Source of the DNA: Shinella yambaruensis
GTDB lineage: Bacteria; Pseudomonadota; Alphaproteobacteria; Rhizobiales; Rhizobiaceae
Assembly: GCF_022899355.1 (NCBI RefSeq)
Contig: NZ_JALJCK010000006.1
Span: 248,001-312,000 of the forward strand
Length of the DNA: 64,000 bases
Direction of reading: 5' to 3'
Part shown: piece by piece, positions 55,247 to 63,900 of the stretch
Numbering within the stretch: position 1 is the first letter of the stretch
How the letters are laid out: every line of letters begins with the position of its first letter
Position numbers and translations under genes: made by a program
Notes under the pieces: generated by a model
Told to the model about the DNA's origin: nothing
What the model saw: only the letters and a program-made list of their open reading frames with translations
Database searches by the model: none

Positions 55247-55374
55247 GATCCCTTCCTCCCCCAGGTCTCCTTCCAGATGCTTGGTGCTTCATTGGCCCAA
55301 AGCAGGGCGTCATCCCAATAGAGCGCGCGCACGTCCAGCAACGAGGTCGAGAAGGTCGCCGCAACGCGTCCCAT
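55243..55374 (-). CDS. GpE-like tail chaperone extension (frameshift partner)
   Basis: 43 residues from an ATG at 55374, Trp-rich (ALYWDDALLWANEAPSIWKE), as in the GpE tail-chaperone group. It lies in the -1 frame of the upstream chaperone gene. That -1 frame is open without a stop from the T7 slippery run at 55443-55437. So the product may be a 210-residue E+E' fusion rather than a stand-alone protein. The stop overlaps the T gene start. Confidence 0.75.
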   Translation of the reverse strand: MGRVAATFSTSLLDVRALYWDDALLWANEAPSIWKETWGRKGS

Positions 55375-55874
55375 CAGGCTGCGCCATCGGTCGAGGGGGA
55401 TGATGGCGCGCCCTTCGCCGGACGGAAGACGCGGGGAAAAAAATCATAGCAGGCATCCGCGACCGCCTCGCCGTCGACATCGATGAGCCCGCGCAGGACG
55501 GGAGCCGGAAAGCCCGTCATCAGGGCGTAGATGTCGAAATTGTCCGGCGACGAGGGGCGGTGGTCGAGGAGGTCGCCGACCTCGCCGACCGTCAGGCGCC
55601 GCACGACGATTTCCGTGACCTGGCCGCGCTCCGCGTCCTTGAACGGGTATTCGAGCGGGATGCGGCGGCAAGGCTTGCCATCGACGAATTCGAGGACGGC
55701 TATCTCACGGACGCCCTTCGCCGGCACAGGTGCTGCCGGCGCTGCGGCGGGATCGTTTTCCAGTTCGCCCCACATTTCGGGCGGGGGAAGCGGGATTTCC
55801 TCGACCGCGACATCGGACTTGTCATTGAGGGAAAGGGGCGTTTCCACAGTGGCGGAGACGGGCTTTGAAGACAT
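55374..55874 (-). CDS. Tail assembly chaperone (gpE-like)
   Basis: 166 residues. The central part has the tail assembly chaperone pattern: VRRLTVGEVGDLLDHRPSSP, DIYALMTGFPAPVLRGLIDV and AVADACYDFF. The chaperone binds tape measure before tube assembly. Its stop overlaps the E' ATG. A T_TTT_TTT slippery heptamer at 55443-55437 lies near the end, 21 codons before the stop. Confidence 0.87.
   Translation of the reverse strand: MSSKPVSATVETPLSLNDKSDVAVEEIPLPPPEMWGELENDPAAAPAAPVPAKGVREIAVLEFVDGKPCRRIPLEYPFKDAERGQVTEIVVRRLTVGEVGDLLDHRPSSPDNFDIYALMTGFPAPVLRGLIDVDGEAVADACYDFFPRVFRPAKGAPSSPSTDGAA
55437..55443 (-). promoter_or_regulatory. Programmed -1 ribosomal frameshift site
   Basis: On the minus strand the codons GAT TTT TTT CCC contain T_TTT_TTT in the zero frame. 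The -1 frame is open from here to the GpE-like stop at 55243 (64 codons). P2 makes its E+E' tail chaperone by a -1 shift in the same position, so the signal is expected. Confidence 0.8.
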
Positions 55875-55951
55875 GAGACCTCCTCTTCAAGCAAAGGGAC
55901 GGCCACCCGCCGGCAGCCGCCCTCGATCGCACGCAACGACGGCGCCGCCGA

Positions 55952-56494
55952 TCAGGCGCGGATGATCTGGTTGTGCTCGGCGGTGTAGTTCACGCCGTTG
56001 ATGATCAGGATGTTGTTCTGGATGTCGAACTTGTGGATCGTCCTGCCGTCGATCATGTCGTGGTAGAGCACGATGCTCGACCAGCGCAGGCGCGTTACCG
56101 CGCTCGGCTTCACGCCCTTCACCCCGCCCTGGCCATAACCGTTCAGCAATCCCTTGAGGAAGACGACACGCCCCTTGAGCTTGGGCTTGCCGGCGGCCGG
56201 CGCGCCGGTGCTGTTGGCGGGAAAGACGTTCAGAAGGCTTTCGTAGTAGCGCAGGTTCGTCCAGTCGCCCGGCTCGCGGCCGAAGCGGGCCTTGAGGTCT
56301 TCATGGACCCCGTTCACGGTCATCTCGGCCGTCATGGCCTGGATCTCCGCCGGCAGCTCGAATGCGAAGAACCCGCCGCCGGTGACGTAGGGCATCATCT
56401 CGCGGGAAAGCTCGGGCAGCGTGGTTTCATCCACGCGCTGGCGCTGGTTGGTTTCCTCGCAGTACCAGTTCGAACCTCTTACAATGCCGTCCAT
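55952..56494 (-). CDS. Major tail tube protein (gpFII-like)
   Basis: 180 residues. The segments MDGIVRGSNWYCEETNQRQR, RGFF-like 'GGFFAFELPAEIQAM', KPKLKGRVVFLKGLLNG and DGRTIHKFDIQNNILIINGV match P2-type tail tube proteins. The tube forms the inner core of the contractile tail. It follows the sheath gene by 12 bases. Confidence 0.93.
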   Translation of the reverse strand: MDGIVRGSNWYCEETNQRQRVDETTLPELSREMMPYVTGGGFFAFELPAEIQAMTAEMTVNGVHEDLKARFGREPGDWTNLRYYESLLNVFPANSTGAPAAGKPKLKGRVVFLKGLLNGYGQGGVKGVKPSAVTRLRWSSIVLYHDMIDGRTIHKFDIQNNILIINGVNYTAEHNQIIRA

Positions 56495-56506
56495 GAGGCT
56501 CTCCTA

Positions 56507-57763
56507 TCAGGCCGTGACGCGGATGTTTTGCAGGCCGAGCTGCTGGAGCGAAGCCGCAATGGCCGCTTCGAGCACGTCGAAAGCCTCCGGCTGCGGTTCG
56601 GTGTAGATCTGGAGGTCGACCAGGTCGGGCGTCTCGGCGAACCGGGCCTTGACCCGCAGCGCGCCGGCCTCCAGCAAGGTGGCCGGGTTCATGCTTTTCG
56701 ACCAGACCAGCTCGTAATCGATCAGCGCCTTGGCCGTGACCAGGTCCATGCAGAACTGGTCGAGCGCGCGATAGATGAGATTGACCGCGTCGGGATGGAT
56801 GTCTTCCGACAGGTATTGGCGCAGCGGCCGCAGGGTCGCCTTCTCGATCGCGCGACGGGTGCGGATGCGCTTGATGGAGCGCCAGCCCTTGACGGTCGGG
56901 TCGGTTGCCGTCGTGAAGGGCGCCCAGATGAGATTGCGCTCGATCAGCGTGCCGATGCCGCGCTGGTTCAGCCAATTGGCATCGGATGCGATGTCGCCAT
57001 CCGTGTAGCCGACCGGCACGGACGGCTTGAGCGCCCCCTGAAGGGGCCGGTTCCAGAACGCCTTGTAGGGATTGCCCGCCTCCTTGTCGCGGCGGATCAT
57101 CGCCCCCATCATGGATGCGGACATCGGCCGGGTGACGTTGCCGCCACCAAGATTGGTGACGATCTGCGGATAGAGCCCGACGACGTTGAGCGCGGTGGCG
57201 AAGTCCTCGGCCCACTCCAGCGCGGCCTCGCGGCTGGTGGCGGGCGTGTCCGCCATCACGAGGCAGTCGATGATGCGGCCGGCGATCGTGGACAGCGTCG
57301 AGGTGACGGCGTTGGCGGCATCGCCGATACGCTGGCTCATGTAGCCTGGGGACATGAGCCCGCCCGGCTCGAGGCCGATATGTCCCTTTGCGTCGAGGAG
57401 GGCCCAGGCGCCGGTCTTGGCGCCGGCGGAACCGACGATCCCATCGATCTCTTCCTCGAGCTTTTCGGCGGGATCGGTCTTTGTGGAGTGCGCCGTGCGG
57501 ACGAAGGCGACGTCGGTGACGATACCCTCCAGCAGCAACTGGTTCATCGTATCCTGCGCCACGCCCGCGCCAAGCGCCGTGATCATCTCGGCGTCATCGA
57601 GGGGCACCGCGACAGGCTCGCCGATCGGGAACTTGACATTGTCTGCCTCCGGGGCCGGCAGAGCAACACCCGGAATGGTGCTGTCGCGGGTGTCGATCTT
57701 GGCGACGGTCGAACGCAGGTCCGAGAAATTGCGGACGCCGACGAAATCCGTGGTGGCTGACAT
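56507..57763 (-). CDS. Tail sheath protein (gpFI-like)
   Basis: 418 residues. DFVGVRNFSDLRS near the start, TKDP-like 'HSTKTDPAEKLE', TYMS-like 'SPGYMSQRIGD', and the C-terminal segment RIRTRRAIEKATLRPLRQYL identify a contractile sheath protein. It shows that the phage had a myovirus tail. Sheath, tube, chaperone, tape, U, X and D run in P2 order. Confidence 0.95.
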   Translation of the reverse strand: MSATTDFVGVRNFSDLRSTVAKIDTRDSTIPGVALPAPEADNVKFPIGEPVAVPLDDAEMITALGAGVAQDTMNQLLLEGIVTDVAFVRTAHSTKTDPAEKLEEEIDGIVGSAGAKTGAWALLDAKGHIGLEPGGLMSPGYMSQRIGDAANAVTSTLSTIAGRIIDCLVMADTPATSREAALEWAEDFATALNVVGLYPQIVTNLGGGNVTRPMSASMMGAMIRRDKEAGNPYKAFWNRPLQGALKPSVPVGYTDGDIASDANWLNQRGIGTLIERNLIWAPFTTATDPTVKGWRSIKRIRTRRAIEKATLRPLRQYLSEDIHPDAVNLIYRALDQFCMDLVTAKALIDYELVWSKSMNPATLLEAGALRVKARFAETPDLVDLQIYTEPQPEAFDVLEAAIAASLQQLGLQNIRVTA

Positions 57764-57799
57764 GGGACATCCCTGAGCTGGTGGCGGTCAGGGAGTAGG

Positions 57800-57844
57800 C
57801 ATATGCGCGCGCGCATGTGAGATGGGGCTGACAAGTGTCAGCCC
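57800..57844. promoter_or_regulatory. Possible control region of the sheath operon
   Basis: In the 164-base gap before the sheath gene lies a run of 20 alternating pyrimidine-purine bases (57800-57819, centre GCGCGCGCGC). Next to it is a palindrome with arms GGGCTGACA (57825-57833) and TGTCAGCCC (57836-57844). In P2 the FI operon has its own late promoter bound by Ogr at a dyad. A similar role is inferred. Confidence 0.4.
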
Positions 57845-57927
57845 TGAACGGACGGCGGACCCTACCCGCCAGCAATGACGGGTTTTAACGACGGTTTCAA
57901 GCGGCCATTACCGTCGCTTTTAACCCC

Positions 57928-58353
57928 TCAAACTGTTGGCCAGAGTTCGACGATTGCCTCTCTTCCCTCTTCGGTGAGATGCCCGGTCGCCACCAGCGCA
58001 GCGAGCCCCTGCACCGTGGTCGGATGATCGCGTTCGAGCGACGTTGCCAACTCGAACTTGATCCAGAACGCAGCAAGCAGCGGATCGGCGCGGGCGGCAA
58101 CCAGGCCCTCATCGGACAGATCACCGGCCACCTGGGCGTGCTCGATGAACTGCAGGTGCGTCATGGCCACCGGCACGGGCTCGGGAACCGCCGGCGGGGC
58201 CCAGCCGCCCTCCGTACGAACCCAACCGATGCCGACCGCCGTCGTGGCGACGTCGATAAGCTCGGCATGCGGGAAGAGCGTGGCGGCGACCGCAAGGCTC
58301 GGGGCCTCGATCACGTTGTCGATGGTGTCGACGGATGCAATGGCGATGCGCAT
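57928..58353 (-). CDS. Small phage tail-associated protein
   Basis: 141 residues. The N-terminal 55 residues (IDNVIEAPSLAV, then GIGWVRTEGGWAPP) resemble the small domain often found beside phage tail fibres. The rest is acidic and helical. A tail-fibre assembly role is possible; no firm family match is seen. It abuts the glycine-rich gene (1 base). ATG at 58353 is chosen because upstream residues read through the neighbouring gene in another frame. Confidence 0.6.
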   Translation of the reverse strand: MRIAIASVDTIDNVIEAPSLAVAATLFPHAELIDVATTAVGIGWVRTEGGWAPPAVPEPVPVAMTHLQFIEHAQVAGDLSDEGLVAARADPLLAAFWIKFELATSLERDHPTTVQGLAALVATGHLTEEGREAIVELWPTV

Positions 58354-58354
58354 A

Positions 58355-59110
58355 TCAGATCCCCTCGAAAATACGGATGCGGATTTCGCCGCGGGCACCG
58401 GCGCCGCCATTGGCGCCCTCGTTACCGCCGCCGCCGCCGCCCGGCACCTGGCCGGGCATGCCCAGCGCGCCGCCGTCGCCGGCATGGGTCGATTTCCCGC
58501 CGCCACCGCCGCCGCCGCCGAATTCGGAGGCACCGCCGACGAAGCCACTTTCGGTCCCGGCGCCACCACCGCCGCCGTTGACGGCGTCCATGCCGGCTTT
58601 CGACTGCGAGGTAGAGAGGAGACCGGAATAGGACCCGCGGCCGCCGCCGTCGTCGAGCGTCGGATAAGGCACGTCGCCGGTCACATCGGCGCCGCCCGGC
58701 GCCCCGCCATTCGAGCCGTTGCCCTTGCCGTGCGTGCCAGCACCGCCGCCGCCATTGCCGTTGGCCATGCCGCCGGCGCCGCCGAAGACGCGCCATTTGC
58801 CAAACGATGTGACGCCGCCATCCTTGCCGTTCTGGTCGCCGCCCGTTCCGGGATCGCCGCCGGCGCCGATGACGGCCGCGACAGTCGCCGCGAGATCGCG
58901 CAAGCGGCAGTAGAAATACTTGCCAGCCCCGCCGCCGCCGCCGGCCTTGCCGTTATAGGACCCGCCGCCGCCTGGGCCGACCAGATATCCCTCGACGAGC
59001 AGATCCGGATCGAGCGACGGCTTCGTCCACGCTTCCGAGACGGTGATGGTCCTCTCGTAGACCATCTTGACGCGGCTGCTGCCACCGAACAGGCCAGTGA
59101 ATGTGCTCAT
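58355..59110 (-). CDS. Glycine-rich phage tail protein (receptor-binding-like)
   Basis: 251 residues. The first 50 residues are ordinary (SRVKMVYERTITVSEAWTKP); the remainder is dominated by GGGG and GGGGG runs alternating with short turns. This is the polyglycine-sandwich type seen in tips of phage adhesins such as gp38-like proteins. It probably touches the host receptor. It lies between the fibre gene and a small accessory gene. Confidence 0.78.
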   Translation of the reverse strand: MSTFTGLFGGSSRVKMVYERTITVSEAWTKPSLDPDLLVEGYLVGPGGGGSYNGKAGGGGGAGKYFYCRLRDLAATVAAVIGAGGDPGTGGDQNGKDGGVTSFGKWRVFGGAGGMANGNGGGGAGTHGKGNGSNGGAPGGADVTGDVPYPTLDDGGGRGSYSGLLSTSQSKAGMDAVNGGGGGAGTESGFVGGASEFGGGGGGGGKSTHAGDGGALGMPGQVPGGGGGGNEGANGGAGARGEIRIRIFEGI

Positions 59111-59122
59111 ATGCGCGCCTCC

Positions 59123-60256
59123 TTAAGCGACGACTTCGGGATGCAGCCGCCAGGTCGTGCCGACCCAGACGGCGCGGACGCCGACCTTGTCCCGATCAAT
59201 TGAGAAATGCTCGGCAAGGCCGGCGATGGGCTGCCCGTTGCGCATGACGGTCACGGCGTTGGCGCCGAACCGATAAATCTCGATCGCCACCCGTTTGCCT
59301 CCGACCGGCTGATCCGCGGGCACCGGGAGCGTGACGGAGATGGCTCCGCCGCTGGTGTCGCAATAGATCTTCTGGCCCCAATCCGCGTTCACGTTGCCGG
59401 TCGCGATGACGAGCCCGCCGATATAGCCGAGCAGGTCCGTCTTCAGGGCGTCGAGCATGGCCTTGACGCCGGCCGGGTTCGTCATCTTCGCGAGGCTCAC
59501 GCCGGCCAGGTGTTCGGCCAAGGTGGCAAAAGCTGCAAGCGAAACCTCGGAATAGATACCGCCAGCCCGCCAGTAACATTTGCCATTCGGCGTCCCGATG
59601 AGGTGTCCATCGGGCGGAATGAGGATTGTCCAGCTCGCGCCCGACCATTCCGCGATCCGCTGCGCATGGTTCGCCCAGGCACCGCCGGCGCCAGGCGGGA
59701 TGGCGAAGAGGTCACCGATGGCCGGTGAGGACGGCGGCAATGCCGTCGTGAAGCTTTTGACCGGGATAAAGGGGAGCCCCGTCAGCTGGCTGATCGACAC
59801 CTTGCGGGAAAGCACCCATTCCTGCGTGGCGTAGTTCTCGGAATTTGGCGCCACCTGAACATTGGAGGTCGAGGTGACCGTGATGGTGACCGTCACCTCC
59901 AGCGAGGTTTCGACACCCTCGCTCGCCACAGCCTTGTAGGTGTCGGGATACTGGGCGACGACGAGGAGCGCGCCAGATTCGTCGAAGAGCCCAAGTTCGC
60001 GGATCCACCATGGTCCCGCCGCTCCGGGCACGATCGCCTTCACGATCAACCAATTGGGATTCTCCAGGCTGATCGTCGACGATAGAACGGGCGCGCGATG
60101 GCGCTCGTTGACGAGCGCTGACATGTTCTGACCCGGCTCGATCGGCTGCCCGTTGCCGTCACCGACCGCGAGATGGGCCAGGACGACAGGAGAGCCGCCC
60201 TCCGCCGCCGCAGCTGCAAACTTGGCGAGACCCGCAAGTGTAACAACGGTCTTCAT
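59123..60256 (-). CDS. Phage tail fibre protein
   Basis: 377 residues. The N-terminal 160 residues match the P2 gpH-type fibre base: TLAGLAKFAAAAAEG, VVLAHLAVGDGNG, PWWIRELGLFDESGALLVVA and YPDTYKAVASEG. The remainder is a beta-rich shaft and tip. It follows the gpI stop directly (overlap or abutment at 60256/60257), as H follows I in P2. Confidence 0.9.
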   Translation of the reverse strand: MKTVVTLAGLAKFAAAAAEGGSPVVLAHLAVGDGNGQPIEPGQNMSALVNERHRAPVLSSTISLENPNWLIVKAIVPGAAGPWWIRELGLFDESGALLVVAQYPDTYKAVASEGVETSLEVTVTITVTSTSNVQVAPNSENYATQEWVLSRKVSISQLTGLPFIPVKSFTTALPPSSPAIGDLFAIPPGAGGAWANHAQRIAEWSGASWTILIPPDGHLIGTPNGKCYWRAGGIYSEVSLAAFATLAEHLAGVSLAKMTNPAGVKAMLDALKTDLLGYIGGLVIATGNVNADWGQKIYCDTSGGAISVTLPVPADQPVGGKRVAIEIYRFGANAVTVMRNGQPIAGLAEHFSIDRDKVGVRAVWVGTTWRLHPEVVA

Positions 60257-60964
60257 TTATCTATCCCTGAGTGTTGTCTTGGACCTGACCGACACGACGG
60301 CCCCGATGTAGAGATACGGCGCGACAGAAATCTCGCTGGGCACATCCGGAATGAGCCTGGTCACGAGGCGCGACTGGACGAAGGCGCCAATATAGGGCCC
60401 TCCAATCCTCGACTGCCGCCGCAGATGGATGGCCTCCAGCCGCGAGCGGACGTTCTTCGTCCGCAGGGCGACCCGTACCAGCGTGCTGGCGCGCTTCCCG
60501 TCCCACGGCTCCTCCTCGCCGAGCTGCACGACCACGCGAAAGCGATAGGCCGAGCCGCCATATTCGAACCATTCCTCGACGCGGCCCCCATAGTTCAGCG
60601 CGGTGACTGCCCGCTCGACGGCATAAGCCGTGCCTTTGTGGCGGTGGACCTCAAACGATTGCTTGATGGCCTCCCGCTTTGCCGCAACGGTCCACTCGGG
60701 ATCCCACTCGTCGACGGAATATTCCCATGCGAGGATCGGCAGGAAAGCCGGCGGGCACTCATCCGGGCGATGGATGCGCCGGATGATATCCGTGTCGACC
60801 GCCTCCATCCGCCACGCATCGACCTCGGCAATGGCGCGCTCCAACGCGGTCGAGCTGTCCGGCAGAAGCGTGGTGACATAGGGAGGCGGGCCGTACGGCA
60901 CGCCGAAATCCAGCGGCGTGCCGTCACCATCGTTGTGCCAGAGGCGATACTTTCCGTCGAACAT
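60257..60964 (-). CDS. P2 gpI-like baseplate protein
   Basis: 235 residues. The segments LLPDSSTALERAIAEVD, CPPAFLPILAWEYSVDEWDP and FEVHRHKGTAYAVERAVTAL are gpI signatures. P2 gpI is about 60 residues shorter; here there is an extra N-terminal part (YGPPPYVTTL) and a longer C-terminus. It belongs to the baseplate wedge and precedes the fibre gene as in P2. Confidence 0.9.
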   Translation of the reverse strand: MFDGKYRLWHNDGDGTPLDFGVPYGPPPYVTTLLPDSSTALERAIAEVDAWRMEAVDTDIIRRIHRPDECPPAFLPILAWEYSVDEWDPEWTVAAKREAIKQSFEVHRHKGTAYAVERAVTALNYGGRVEEWFEYGGSAYRFRVVVQLGEEEPWDGKRASTLVRVALRTKNVRSRLEAIHLRRQSRIGGPYIGAFVQSRLVTRLIPDVPSEISVAPYLYIGAVVSVRSKTTLRDR

Positions 60965-60981
60965 CCGCGCTATCCCGCTCT

Positions 60982-63900
60982 CTACGCCGAAGCCGCCTCA
61001 AGCGCCGCCGGCTCTACAAATGCCAGCGCCTCGCGCCCCATGACCGCCATGCCGTAAAGGTTCGGATGGCAATCATCGGAGGACCATTTGTCCGCCGCGC
61101 GCTTGACGACGATGGTCGCGCCCACCCCGGGCACGTCATCGGTGAACACCAGCGTGTAGCGGTCGGACACGATGCTGACGTTGGCCAGCGTCATCGTCGC
61201 AACGCCGCTCGCCCATCCCGTCTTCGGGCCGCCGGCAACGTAGCAGCCCCGGTTGATGCGCTCGACGCCGTCGACAAGGACGGACCAGTGACGCGCGAGG
61301 TTGAGCGTGCCGTCCGCATCCGTCGCCGGGCTGCCGTCCGTGTTGTAGAGCGGATAGCTCGCCGCTCCGGTTGACGCCGTGGCCTGACCGGCGCCGATGT
61401 AGCGCTGCGCGGTGCGGGGCTGGCTAAACTGCCAGTCGCGCGTACGGCGGTAGAAGTCGACGAAACCGCAGCCTTGGCGGCTCGCGACATCCATCGCCAG
61501 CTCGCGATACCCCTCAAGCCGCCGCCGGCGGGCATTCGGGATGCCGCCGGTCGCAAGGGCGACCTCGATGGCCGGATCGATCGCGCGCATGTCGTCGATG
61601 ATCGTTTCGAGATCCTCGACCCAGTCCGGTGCGCCCCGCACCATGGCGAATGCGCCGACCAGTTCGGACAGCGACCGCACATGCGCCAGTTCGGAGGCCA
61701 TGAGCGGCTTGTCCCAGGTGATCCGGCCGGCGCCGCTGTCCCACGTCTTGACGAGGCGCGAGACCAGGCAGCGGTTGTCGCCGGCCGCGAAGTTGCCGAC
61801 TGTGACGACATCGCCCGGAACGATCACCGCCGTGACGCCGCTCATGTCGAGGTCGAGCGACGTCGAGGTGATCGCGGCGATCGGGATCCGGACGTCATCC
61901 ATGGAGTAGGTCGAGCCGCCATAGGACAAGGTCCGGATGAACGCGGCGCTGTCCGCCCGCACCGTCGCGTCATTGAGGCCGGTGCGCGCGCGCCAGGCGC
62001 GATGAACGCCGACCTGCCAATCGTCGTTGGTGCAGCTTTCGAGCAGCAGGATGTCCGGTGCGAAGTCGATGACCTGTTGCAAGCCGTTGAGGCCCGTATC
62101 GGTAAGCAAGCGCGCCGCCGTCCATCCGCCGATGCCGGCGTTCTGGATATGGTGCATGCGGTTCGTCGCGAAGTTGATGATCAGCTTCGGCGTCCCGCTG
62201 CCACGCGGATCGAGCGCGACGATCTTGAGCCGGATCGTCCGGCTCGCCGCGCTGTCGAAATGCCAGGACTTGACGGACCGGGCATCGCTCTCACGGAAGT
62301 TGAGACCGGACGACACGGCGGCCGGGATCGACGGATCGAAGGCGACGTTGCCGTCTCCGAAGGCGCTTTCGTTCGCAGAGGTGAGCGCCCGGGCCGTCTG
62401 CCCGACCGTGTTGCGGACATAGGTGATGCTCTCGCCGTAGTCGTAGGTGCCGGCGATCGCCGCACCGTCTGCCGGGGCAACCGCGAACCACAGGAAGTGA
62501 TGCACCTCCGGATGGCCGCTCACATTGACCAACTTGCGGATGACCATGGCGTCGGTTCCGCCAGGGATGGATGCCCCGGAGCCCTGCGTGTTCATCACGA
62601 CGGTCTTCGCGTCGCCTGCGACGGTCAGCGTGTGGTTGAACGTGAAGGCGCGGCCGAGGTCGAACTGGCGCGTCGTGCCGTCTCCGGTGAAGGCGAAGGC
62701 CTCGCCGGTGCCATAGGGCTCGGCGTTGAAGGTCGAGAACGTGTCGTGCAGGACATTGTCGACATACAGCTCCACGCGGGCCGCACCGACATTGCCGCGC
62801 TCCCGCGCGATGCACAGGCTCAGCTCGTCACCATCCAAGGTGAAGCTGACTTCCGAATTGACGCCCTCCAACGCCCGGGCCGCCCCCTTGTAGAACAGCG
62901 GGTTGCTGATGGAGGCGTTGGTCCCGGAAAACACCATGTCGGCGGGCAGTTTCGTCGTGGCGAGTACCGTGCGCAGGTAGTCCTCGATCTGCCCGACATA
63001 GGAGTTCTGCCCGAGCCAGCCCTGTCCCCATGTGATGGAGGAGCCGGCGACGGAGGCGCGCAAGGCGCGCGCCGCGATCCGCAAGACGCCGACGGCCTTT
63101 TCCTGGCGGATCGTGGCTAGGGCGGTGGCGATGTTGGCCCCCTTGTACTGATCGGACCACCGATCGCGCGGAACCCTGTGCCAGGACACCGGCCTGGAAA
63201 ACAGGAAGGCCTCGAAGCCCCCGACCTGCGCGCGAGACCCGGCCACCATCCCGCCGGTCGGAACGCCGATCCGGAGTTCACCGGCCGTCCCCGCGGGGAT
63301 GGCCATGGTGCCGGCCAGGAGGCGGAGGTTCGGCCCCAGCTGCTCGACGGTGGAGAGGGCGATGGCGCCCTGCGACACGCCGGCGAGGTAGCGATGAACC
63401 TGGACTAGCGACGGCCAGTTGCTGCCGGTCTCCGACCAGGCGTAGACGCAGATGTGCGCGACACGCGGAGCCGGGTCGGCGGCGATGTCGACCAGCTCGA
63501 AGAAGGCGACGCCGCCGGTCCCGGCTTCATAAGCCCGCTCGATGAAATGCGCAGCCAGCGGAGCCTCCGCCGCCGCGATGACCGCAGCCGACGTCAGGCG
63601 CGGCGACGGGAGAGCGGAGGCGAGGCACGGGTTCGGGACGATGTTCGGCGTGCCGGAAAGCTCGGCGATCAGGGCGGTGTCGGCCGGGGAGCGACTGTAG
63701 CACGACGGATCGATGATCCACGACCAGCCCGGCAAGGCGGCCGACGATGACGCATCGATGGGCGTCCCCGCCGCCGGCAGCTTGCCGGCATCGATGGTCA
63801 GCACGAACGCCATGTCCTGGCGGTTCGACGGGACGATGCGGATCGTCTGGATGCCGCCGAGCGGGTCGATATGCGGCTGCGGACCGTCGGACCGCACCAC

